A program made the position numbers and the translations under genes. Under the pieces are notes generated by a model. It searched no databases. It had not been told where the DNA came from and was given only the letters and a program-made list of their open reading frames with translations. A DNA stretch of 16,143 nt from Omnitrophica bacterium RIFCSPLOWO2_01_FULL_45_10b (lineage in GTDB: Bacteria; Omnitrophota; Omnitrophia; Omnitrophales; Danuiimicrobiaceae): positions 32,784 through 48,926 of the forward strand of contig MHFM01000054.1 in the NCBI GenBank assembly GCA_001804205.1, read 5' to 3'. Position 1 is the first letter of the stretch. Each line of letters begins with the position of its first letter. This document shows, piece by piece, positions 7,228-14,382 of this stretch.

Positions 7228-8907
7228 ATGTTCCCCGAGCATCCTCCGATTGTCCAGAAGTCTCTTAACCGCACCTTCGTAGTAACAGGGTTAGTCTTCT
7301 GCTTCGTGTTGGCGTGGTGCGTTCTTCTTTTTCAAGGACTGCCAGCGAGTGACATTGATGACTGGTATAGGGTACTTATGGCTCGTCAAGTAAATTGGAA
7401 CACTTATGCGTCCTCTTTTTTTAAACCTTGGTCGCTTAGCCTTGATTGGGCCGGCCAAACTGATGCGTTAGACGCAATTCATACAAAGAGAATTTTAAAC
7501 CCCATTGTGCTTAAATTTTCTCAGCAGGTTTTTGGATTAAATTCCTTTGCCATGTATTTTTTAGCCAAAGGGCTATTTTTCGCAGGATGTGTTTCGGTTG
7601 TCTTCCTTCTGTTAGTTCAAGTCGTTCCTTTACTTTTTGCGGTTTCAGGAATGATTGTTTTTCTTTTTGTTCCCGCGCATTACATTCATGTTCTTTGGAT
7701 CGCTGATGGGGGAACAATGTGTTATTTTTTTCTCTTTCTTGGAGTATTGATTGTTTCTGCCGTCCAAAAAAATATTTTAGAACTAGGTCCTAGAAAACAA
7801 TACGCGTGCTTACTTTTAACATTATTCATAACAGGGTGGATGGGCATAAAAGCCAAAGAATCAATGCTTGTGCTTCCGTTAGTCGTTTTTCTTTATTCTT
7901 TGTTCTGTTTCCGATCGTGGAAAGTTGCCCCTCTTAAATTTATTTTGTTAAATATCACGATGCTGATCGTGGCATTTCAAATTGTTCCGATTACGAATCT
8001 AAACGCAGCTGCTGTTCCGAGTCTCAATTTTAATTTTGAAACGATTGGCAGATTGTTTTTCAGAAATTATGATTGCGGATACGATAATGAGACGGTATCC
8101 GCATTTTTCTCTTTAGAACATGTATGGCCCGTGTCGGTGGCGAGAACCATTGGTTTTTTCATACTTTGGACCACAGTCATTTCATCAGTGTTTTTAGTAT
8201 GGAAAAGATGGATTCTCAAAAAAAATGCGGTTATGTCTTTTTGGAATCATTCGCTGGTACAAATCTGTGGTCTTTGGCTGATTGCAGAACTTCCGTTTCT
8301 TGGAATGTTTCAAGCCGATCCCAGGTATTTCAGCGGTACAATGGCTCCGATTATCATTTTGACCGTTCGGTTAGCGTATTGTGCCACCAAAGAAATGGGA
8401 AGGTTTTGGAGTTTAGCACTGTTACTTTTGTGGATCTTTTCTATTGGATCTAACATTTATGAAAACATTCAGAGCACTTTGTCCATTCGTCTGATACTTG
8501 GCCAAAAATTCAATTATTTATTGGAAACGGCCAAAACCGTTTTGGAAGATATTAAAGGCGAAAAGGTCGATAACGATCTTGAAGTGGGAGAATTTTACGC
8601 AAGAATTAAGGACGGGAGCCACTTAAATCCGCCGATTAAAAATTATGTCTTCTATGCGAATCTAGGAATAGGCTACGATGGTTGGAATCTAATGCCATTT
8701 GGTCAAAATTCACTTGAGGATTTTAAACTTCATGCAAAAAAAGGATATAAATACTATATAACAGTTGAAGAGCTTGATCTTTCAAAGACTTCTGATGTGA
8801 AACAAGTTGATATTGTGGACGGTATCAATAAAGATAGCTTCCTTGAGCAATTACTTTACAAGGCCAAGAAAAAATATCCAAAGAAAGTTAAAATTTACAA
8901 AACGTGA
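7228..8907 (+). CDS. Polytopic membrane protein of GT-C-like layout, family not recognised
   Basis: The 559-residue protein has a first helix at about 16-36, then SDIDDWYRV (41-49) at the place where GT39 enzymes hold their catalytic acidic residues. HTKRILNP (85-92) follows, where they have HPP. About nine more hydrophobic segments follow to about residue 420. The last 130 residues are soluble, lysine-rich and probably extracytoplasmic. The layout is that of a GT-C glycosyltransferase, but I cannot match it to a named family, and the function is inferred from fold layout and neighbours. Base composition drifts: 8701-8760 contains 15 G/C of 60, and most of the C-terminal coding part is AT-rich compared with the genes at the left end. 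The stop overlaps the next gene's GTG start by 4 nt (GTGA), consistent with translational coupling. Confidence 0.7.
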   Translation: MFPEHPPIVQKSLNRTFVVTGLVFCFVLAWCVLLFQGLPASDIDDWYRVLMARQVNWNTYASSFFKPWSLSLDWAGQTDALDAIHTKRILNPIVLKFSQQVFGLNSFAMYFLAKGLFFAGCVSVVFLLLVQVVPLLFAVSGMIVFLFVPAHYIHVLWIADGGTMCYFFLFLGVLIVSAVQKNILELGPRKQYACLLLTLFITGWMGIKAKESMLVLPLVVFLYSLFCFRSWKVAPLKFILLNITMLIVAFQIVPITNLNAAAVPSLNFNFETIGRLFFRNYDCGYDNETVSAFFSLEHVWPVSVARTIGFFILWTTVISSVFLVWKRWILKKNAVMSFWNHSLVQICGLWLIAELPFLGMFQADPRYFSGTMAPIIILTVRLAYCATKEMGRFWSLALLLLWIFSIGSNIYENIQSTLSIRLILGQKFNYLLETAKTVLEDIKGEKVDNDLEVGEFYARIKDGSHLNPPIKNYVFYANLGIGYDGWNLMPFGQNSLEDFKLHAKKGYKYYITVEELDLSKTSDVKQVDIVDGINKDSFLEQLLYKAKKKYPKKVKIYKT

Positions 8908-10841
8908 ATAATTTGCGTTCCACAATAAAAACTCAAAAAATGTTTTTAATCGGCGCCGCAATTCTTCTATTAATTTTATCCCTGCAGTGTATCTATAGTG
9001 CCTGGACGCTTGGGCAAACGATCGATGAAACTTATTACAATGGAAGCGGATACCCGATCGTTCGTTACAATAACTACGAATTCCTCGGAGAGCATCCTCC
9101 TCTCATTCTCCAACTTAGTTCCTTTCCACTTCTTTTTTTGCAACCGAATTTTCCGATCCAAAATTATGTTCGTCTTCCAGGCTCAAATGATGTCGATATT
9201 TCAAAAACCGGCGCACTTTTCCTTTACAAAATGAGGAACAACCCTCAGCTAATCCTCTTTTTGGAGCGTTTATCCGTTATTTTCCTGACTTTGATTTTAG
9301 GTCTTGGAATTTTCCGATTGGGTCGCCAGGTCTACGGAGAATGGGGAGCTCTTTTGGCGCTTGGCCTTTATGTTTTCACACCCGATGTTATCGGCAATGG
9401 CAGTCTCTATATGACGGATATGGGCATGACCGTCTTTTATTTCTTCTCGATTTACGCACTAAAAAGATTTTTTGACGAACCTTCAGCCGGCCGGGCCACG
9501 ATCGTTGGCATCTTCTGCGGTTTGGCGTTCATGTCGAAGATCAGTAGTTTAATTCTGATACCGGTCGCTTCATGTTTATTTCTAATTTACTACTTGTCGC
9601 GACTCAACGCGCCCCCTGTGCCAGATCCTTCAACCCGTTTTCAAAAGATCGTTTCCGTATTCGCTCTTTTTCTTCTTGCAAATGCCATAGGTGAAAAACA
9701 GGCAATGGTAATTTTCGGACCGTTTTTACTTCTCGAGCTTTATCTCATGGGGCGCGATATACCTCGTTTGACCTACCCCCAGTGGCTTAGAGTTCTTTTT
9801 AAAATTTTGATTCTGAGCGGCGCAATCCTTTGTGTCGTGTTTTCATGGCATTTGAAGAAGAAATACGGCATTTCGATCGTTGCTCTGTCTCTTTCGGGCA
9901 CGATTGCTTTTACCGGCTTTTCCTTATTTGTAGTGAAATGGTCTTCTTCCGATAATAGAATCCGGCTCATGAAATATTTTTTAACGATTTGGGTTTTTGC
10001 GACACTCACGATTGTTTTGGGATACACAGATATTGTTTATAAAATTCACCGTTTTGTCGGCTTCGAAAATTATATGAGGCCGCTCGGAACTGTGCTGACT
10101 CATTTTGAAATAGGGCATGGTTCATACGTTCCGGGGTCATTCATCATTAATGATTGGCGATACTTTCCTTTGGTGATGGCCGTTAAGACCCCGCTCTTGG
10201 TGCTCTTTCTTTCAGGAATTGGCATCTTGCTACTTTTGAGTTCTCGTCGACCCATTTTAGTAAAAACCATCCTACTTGTTCCGGCTGTTTTCTTTCTCGG
10301 GGCCGCGATGGGAAATAAGATCAATATCGGGTTGCGGCACATTCTCCCTATCTATCCCTTCTTATTTCTTCTGGGAGGGTTTGTGGGTGCTTCGCTTGCA
10401 AAAATGCAGACCGGTATTCAAAAGAAAATTCTTATCACCGGGCTTTCGATTTTTTTTCTGCTCTTTGCAGTTCGCACTCTCCGGACAGCTCCGGACTATC
10501 TCATTTATTTTAATGAGGCGGTTGGAAATGCGGAGCAAGGATCGAAATTGATGCCTTCTAATTGGGGGGAGGACAACAAGGCGCTGGCAGAGTTTGTTCT
10601 TAAGAAAAAGATCTCGTTTATTAAAATTGCCAACGAGATCCCCAATCCCGACATTTATGATTATCACAAAATCCACTGGAAAGCAGCAGAGGAAAGTGAA
10701 TGGATAGCTCCTTCACCCGGTTTTTATGCTCTTGGGATCGGCATTTACCTTACACAGCAAAACAATCTCCAGTCGTGGTTCAATGGGAAACAGCCGCTTT
10801 ACCGTGTTGGAAAAACTTTCTATATTTTCAAAGTTCCATAA
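8904..10841 (+). CDS. GT39-family (PMT/ArnT-like) membrane glycosyltransferase
   Basis: The 645-residue protein has an N-terminal helix (14-33) followed by TIDETYY (39-45), with D41-E42 as the likely catalytic acidic pair. GEHPPL (62-67) is the conserved HPP element of the first loop. About ten further hydrophobic stretches are seen. INIGLRHILPIYPF near residue 478 matches the GLRYxLPxYPF motif of this subgroup. The segment YLIYFNEAVGN and SNWGED (to about 557) corresponds to the YFNExxGGP...SNxDWGQD block. The C terminus is a soluble extracytoplasmic domain. These features give a confident family call; substrate is unknown. The GTG start at 8904 overlaps the preceding stop (GTGA). An in-frame ATG at 8940 would place the helix at the very N terminus and is an alternative. 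Neither start has a clear Shine-Dalgarno, so coupled re-initiation at the GTG is plausible. Confidence 0.8.
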   Translation: MNNLRSTIKTQKMFLIGAAILLLILSLQCIYSAWTLGQTIDETYYNGSGYPIVRYNNYEFLGEHPPLILQLSSFPLLFLQPNFPIQNYVRLPGSNDVDISKTGALFLYKMRNNPQLILFLERLSVIFLTLILGLGIFRLGRQVYGEWGALLALGLYVFTPDVIGNGSLYMTDMGMTVFYFFSIYALKRFFDEPSAGRATIVGIFCGLAFMSKISSLILIPVASCLFLIYYLSRLNAPPVPDPSTRFQKIVSVFALFLLANAIGEKQAMVIFGPFLLLELYLMGRDIPRLTYPQWLRVLFKILILSGAILCVVFSWHLKKKYGISIVALSLSGTIAFTGFSLFVVKWSSSDNRIRLMKYFLTIWVFATLTIVLGYTDIVYKIHRFVGFENYMRPLGTVLTHFEIGHGSYVPGSFIINDWRYFPLVMAVKTPLLVLFLSGIGILLLLSSRRPILVKTILLVPAVFFLGAAMGNKINIGLRHILPIYPFLFLLGGFVGASLAKMQTGIQKKILITGLSIFFLLFAVRTLRTAPDYLIYFNEAVGNAEQGSKLMPSNWGEDNKALAEFVLKKKISFIKIANEIPNPDIYDYHKIHWKAAEESEWIAPSPGFYALGIGIYLTQQNNLQSWFNGKQPLYRVGKTFYIFKVP

Positions 10842-10862
10842 CTGAGATATAAGTAAACGAAT

Positions 10863-12425
10863 ATGAATATTAGTAACTTTGCACACTCAAAAAGAATTTG
10901 GCCAAATTATTTGCTCATGATGGTTGTCGTATTGATGATTTTTGCAATACACTTTGCGCTATGGGTGAGCACAAAGTCGATATGGGGAGATGAATACTAC
11001 TCGGTAAACCTTGCCCAAAAAACAGCCTTAGAAATAATGCGTACGGAAGTCCTCTTATCTAATCATCCTCCTAGTTATCTCTTGCTCCTTTCATTCTGGA
11101 CCAAGTTGTTTGGGGTATCGGAATTGTCCTTTCGGAGCATGTCGCACTTTATGAATATCCTTATGATTGCGGGAAGTTTTTTGATGGCAAAGGAAATATT
11201 TAACCGAAAAACAGCAATACTAACGGCTGCGTTCATTGGAATCTGCCCTTACTTTTTGCATCTTTCTAATGAAATACGCAGTTATAGTACGCTTTCTTGT
11301 TTTGCCACTTTTGCCACTTATTTTTTCTTTAAAGCACGAAACAATCCATTACGGAAAATTTGGAAAATCACATATGCTCTATTCGTACTTCTTACTATTT
11401 ATACTGAACATTTCGGCTGGTTTTGCTTGTTTGGTATCAGCACCTATCTTCTATTTATCTTGCTGACTAATTGGAATCATGAAAAGGAATGGATGTGGGT
11501 TCAGGGTCTTGTTTTTCTCATTTCGATTCCTTCCGTGTTGTTGATTTTTTATCAGGCTCTTAACGATGAGTCGGTTTTGGTAGGTTCAAAGTTGGCGCCT
11601 TACCGTGATGTGTTTGATATGATCAAAAAATCGTTTGGAATTTTTTGGCATTTCATCTGCGGTCCCATCTATTCTATGTTACCAGTTCAACGTGTTATAG
11701 GACTCGCTCAAAGTTCTTTTCCTTTTTGGGTATCATTTACACTGACCTTGACATTTTTAACGCTTTATTTTAAAGCTTTGGGAAATCTATTTCGCAGCGA
11801 TAAGCCGCTTTTTATCCTATCGATCAGCATCATTCTTTTTCCTGTTGTCTTTTTGCTTTCCGTTTATCCCATTCGTCTTGATTCACGTTATCTCTGTTGG
11901 GCAGTTCCACTTTTTTTCTCTTTAATTGCTTTCGCGATTCTTTCCATGAAAAGTAGTCTTTTGCGCAACTCAGTCATTGGAGGATTTTTTATCTGTGCCA
12001 TGATTGCCGATATTTACATTATTCTTATTCCGACAGATCCGAAACACAAAGAAGATTATCGTGCAATGCTTAAATACTCATTAGAACAAAGCGGAAAAAA
12101 TGACGCTATTGTGGGTGTGGGACCGCAGACAACTTACTATTTATCGGAGATTGGAATTAATGCCAAGGGAGCTTATTACCACAACATGCCCGATGCAATA
12201 AATAGCATGGAACCAGCTCAGTTTGAGCAAGTATGGGCTCTGCTTTACATTGATATGAAACCCGAAATCACAAACCGAGTCCTGAGCGAAATAGACGCCA
12301 TGCTTTTGCCACTTAGTTATATTCGGGAAGGTGAACTGATCCGTTTTGGCGGGGCTGACTCATTGACCGCAATACAGGTGTATAAAAACAAAAACCGATT
12401 ATCAGCTAAAAACAGAGACTTTTAA
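10863..12425 (+). CDS. GT39-family membrane glycosyltransferase
   Basis: The 520-residue protein has a first helix at 16-35 and IWGDEYYS (40-47) with the D43-E44 acidic pair. NHPPSY (67-72) is the HPP element. FGVSELSFRSMS follows, and SNEIRSYS (135-142) is equivalent to the conserved E-x-R-x-Y-S segment of GT39 proteins. About ten hydrophobic segments are visible. From about residue 395 a soluble tail follows, probably on the outer face. Motif spacing is fully typical, so catalytic competence is likely. It starts 21 nt after the preceding glycosyltransferase gene and closes the putative transcript from the promoter near 5100. No hairpin terminator is seen after its stop. The acceptor (lipid A-like lipid, protein or glycan) cannot be told from sequence. 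Confidence 0.8.
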   Translation: MNISNFAHSKRIWPNYLLMMVVVLMIFAIHFALWVSTKSIWGDEYYSVNLAQKTALEIMRTEVLLSNHPPSYLLLLSFWTKLFGVSELSFRSMSHFMNILMIAGSFLMAKEIFNRKTAILTAAFIGICPYFLHLSNEIRSYSTLSCFATFATYFFFKARNNPLRKIWKITYALFVLLTIYTEHFGWFCLFGISTYLLFILLTNWNHEKEWMWVQGLVFLISIPSVLLIFYQALNDESVLVGSKLAPYRDVFDMIKKSFGIFWHFICGPIYSMLPVQRVIGLAQSSFPFWVSFTLTLTFLTLYFKALGNLFRSDKPLFILSISIILFPVVFLLSVYPIRLDSRYLCWAVPLFFSLIAFAILSMKSSLLRNSVIGGFFICAMIADIYIILIPTDPKHKEDYRAMLKYSLEQSGKNDAIVGVGPQTTYYLSEIGINAKGAYYHNMPDAINSMEPAQFEQVWALLYIDMKPEITNRVLSEIDAMLLPLSYIREGELIRFGGADSLTAIQVYKNKNRLSAKNRDF

Positions 12426-12526
12426 CCACCTCCGTCAAAAACACCTCTTTATATCTCGGGTTTTCTGTCGATATTAGATGTAGGATATTTGAGCTAATAA
12501 CCACTAGTAAGTAACAATGAATAGTA
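12426..12526. other. Intergenic leader region before the radical SAM promoter
   Basis: No gene or stable hairpin is visible here. The stretch is AT-rich, contains the palindrome ACTAGT (12503-12508) and two GATATT hexamers at 12470-12475 and 12484-12489. With the promoter just downstream it is the natural place for an operator, but I can point to no convincing binding site. Confidence 0.3.
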
Positions 12527-12555
12527 TTGACAACATAAAAAGAGAAGTTTACTAT
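12527..12555 (+). promoter_or_regulatory. Strong candidate sigma-70-type promoter, possibly giving a leaderless mRNA
   Basis: A perfect TTGACA -35 (12527-12532), a 17-bp spacer and a TACTAT -10 (12550-12555, 4 of 6 matches to TATAAT). Transcription would begin about 7 bp after the -10, at 12562-12563, which is the start codon of the radical SAM gene. This is the best promoter-like arrangement found in the window. Confidence 0.55.
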
Positions 12556-12562
12556 ATCGGTC

Positions 12563-14140
12563 ATGATTGAATCAAAACATAGTTCCCGCGCTAAACGTAT
12601 TCTCGTAGTTTCCCCTCCTTATCGATTATCACAGGTTGGTTTCCCGCTGGGATTGATGTACATCGGTGCGATACTTGAGCGAGCTGGACATCAAGTTGAA
12701 GTCATAGACATGGATGTGGAAAATCTTTCCATGGATGATTACGTTCAAGAACTCAATGTCCGTGAATATGATTATTTTTTAACGGGCGGTATGATTACCT
12801 GTTGGAACTTTGTGGTTTTTTCCTGTAATTACATCAAAAAGATAAAACCGGATGTCAAGATTGTCGCTGGAGGTGGAATTGTAAGTTCCACACCTCAGAG
12901 TCTGCTTTCGGCAGCAACCGTTGATATTGGCTGTATTGGAGAGGGCGAAGATACGATTCTCGATATTATTGATGCCTATGAGAATAACAAACCTTTGGCG
13001 AATGTATCAGGTATCGTCTATAAAGAAGGGGATCAAGTCGTTCAGACTGCCAAAAGAACCGACATCCAGGATCTTGACGCTCTTCCTTTTCCTGCGTGGG
13101 ATTTGTTTAATGTCAGCAAGACTTATATCCGCTATCCTTCCCATCACTCCTTTTTAAAAGCAAAAAGGTCAGCGTGGATCTATACAACTCGCGGTTGCCC
13201 TTTTATGTGCACTTTTTGTTATACAGAGAAGGCTGTGCGGCAGCGATCAGTTGAAAACGTGATGGCCGAAATAAGAGAATTGAAAGAGCGGTATGGCATC
13301 GGTCACATAAATCTAAGTGACGATTTGTTTGTAGTGCGGAAAAAAAGAGCGATTGAATTTTGCGAAGCCCTGATCAAAAACAAAATGAATGTGACTTGGT
13401 CCGCAACCGGACGATGCAACATTATCGACCCTGAATTCTTGAAAATAATGAAGGCAGCCGGTTGTGAATTTATGGGGTTGGGCATTGAATCGGGAAGCGA
13501 TTCAGTTTTAAGAGCGATTAAAAAAAACCAAACACCCAAGCAAATTGTGGAAGCTGTCAAAATGGTGCAAAAAGCCGGAATTGTTCCCGGCGGGACTTTT
13601 ATTCTGGGTTTGCCGCCTGAAACCAAAGAAACGGTCCGTGAAACAGTGGAAACTTATAAGGCCATTAATTCATACCGAAATCATGTCAATCGCTTCTTTT
13701 ATGCCACTCCTTATCCCGGAACGCCTCTTTATGACGAAATGGTAGCAAAAAATAGAATAGGGGATGAGATCCGTTTTTTTGAGCAATTATCGGAAAAGGG
13801 AGACGCGGTTGGTTTTGTAATTAATTGTACCGACGCATTTTCCGATGAGGAGTTGATTACGACAAAGCGTGAGATAGAGACCGAAGTGTTCAACGATTTT
13901 ATGCGGAAACACCCGTGGGACGCCTTTAGTCAATTTCTATCTGAAAAAACAAAATGGGGATCTATCAACAATCTTCTGGTTGTTCTTAAACTCAAAGGTC
14001 TACGCGAAGCCATTCGTTTGCTTGTTTTAAAATTTAAAGTCGCATTTAAGATCGTGCAAGACCCTTATATGAGGCGCTGGAACAGAAAGAATTACGCGCA
14101 AAAAAACATTATGTATGAAGGGACGATGTCTACTTTCTAG
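12563..14140 (+). CDS. B12-binding domain radical SAM enzyme
   Basis: The 525-residue protein has an N-terminal cobalamin-binding-like Rossmann domain (about 12-140: ILVVSPP, then AGHQVEVID, and GEGED near 126-130). A radical SAM core follows, with the 4Fe-4S motif C212-x3-C216-x2-C219 in GCPFMCTFC. Later elements fit the BchE/P-methylase-like class: SDDLF, the GLGIESGSD strand (305-313), GGTFILGLP and YPGTPLYDEM. The DxHxxG cobalamin ligand motif is not visible, as in many members of this class. Members methylate unreactive carbon or phosphorus centres, or rearrange rings and lipids. Here the gene lies in a glycan locus, so the target may be a sugar, polyprenol or lipid (inference). An in-frame stop at 12536 with no ATG/GTG/TTG between it and 12563 fixes the start at this ATG. 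No Shine-Dalgarno sits at usable distance. The HTH gene starts 2 nt after its stop. Confidence 0.85.
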   Translation: MIESKHSSRAKRILVVSPPYRLSQVGFPLGLMYIGAILERAGHQVEVIDMDVENLSMDDYVQELNVREYDYFLTGGMITCWNFVVFSCNYIKKIKPDVKIVAGGGIVSSTPQSLLSAATVDIGCIGEGEDTILDIIDAYENNKPLANVSGIVYKEGDQVVQTAKRTDIQDLDALPFPAWDLFNVSKTYIRYPSHHSFLKAKRSAWIYTTRGCPFMCTFCYTEKAVRQRSVENVMAEIRELKERYGIGHINLSDDLFVVRKKRAIEFCEALIKNKMNVTWSATGRCNIIDPEFLKIMKAAGCEFMGLGIESGSDSVLRAIKKNQTPKQIVEAVKMVQKAGIVPGGTFILGLPPETKETVRETVETYKAINSYRNHVNRFFYATPYPGTPLYDEMVAKNRIGDEIRFFEQLSEKGDAVGFVINCTDAFSDEELITTKREIETEVFNDFMRKHPWDAFSQFLSEKTKWGSINNLLVVLKLKGLREAIRLLVLKFKVAFKIVQDPYMRRWNRKNYAQKNIMYEGTMSTF

Positions 14141-14142
14141 CT

Positions 14143-14382
14143 ATGGAAATCAAAGCAAATGAAGTTTACACACATCAGGAAACGCAGGTCTTACTTAAGG
14201 TAAGCGCAAGCACCGTAACGCGAATGTTAAAAAAAGGATTAATTAAATCTGCGAAAGTAGGAAAACAATATCGTGTCATGGGTAAGGAAATTTTGCGATT
14301 GTTGTCCCCTAAGCTTGAGGATCACATAGGCAAGGCCTACAATCAAGCCCGCAAATGGGTTCATGCTGATCTTTCAGAATAA
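14143..14382 (+). CDS. Small excisionase/MerR-like helix-turn-helix DNA-binding protein
   Basis: The product has 79 residues. YTHQETQVLLKVSASTVTRML (9-29) is a helix-turn-helix of the excisionase-family type (HTH_17: T-x-x-E-x-A-x-x-L-x-V-S-x-x-T-V-x-R-x-L). It is followed by a wing, KVGKQYRV (38-45), and the GKEILRLL helix (47-54). A lysine- and arginine-containing helical tail follows, so it is longer than a bare Xis domain. It is 2 nt behind the radical SAM gene, and its last 20 nt overlap the DUF2079 gene, so all three are probably translated from one message. No integrase or attachment site is nearby, so a transcription regulator or DNA architectural factor is more likely than a phage excisionase (inference). 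It might control the promoter at 12527-12555. Confidence 0.75.
   Translation: MEIKANEVYTHQETQVLLKVSASTVTRMLKKGLIKSAKVGKQYRVMGKEILRLLSPKLEDHIGKAYNQARKWVHADLSE

Noticed and set aside
12470..12489. Two GATATT hexamers as operator half-sites
   Set aside because: Only two short, AT-rich copies at 14-bp distance; this is expected by chance in such sequence.
12426..12562. Terminator or riboswitch-like structure in the 137-bp gap
   Set aside because: No stem of useful length with a following T tract can be formed by eye, and if the promoter reads as predicted there is no leader to hold a riboswitch.
14143..14382. Excisionase-like HTH as evidence of an integrated phage or mobile element
   Set aside because: No integrase, attachment repeat or phage gene is present, and the gene is translationally interlocked with its glycan-locus neighbours.
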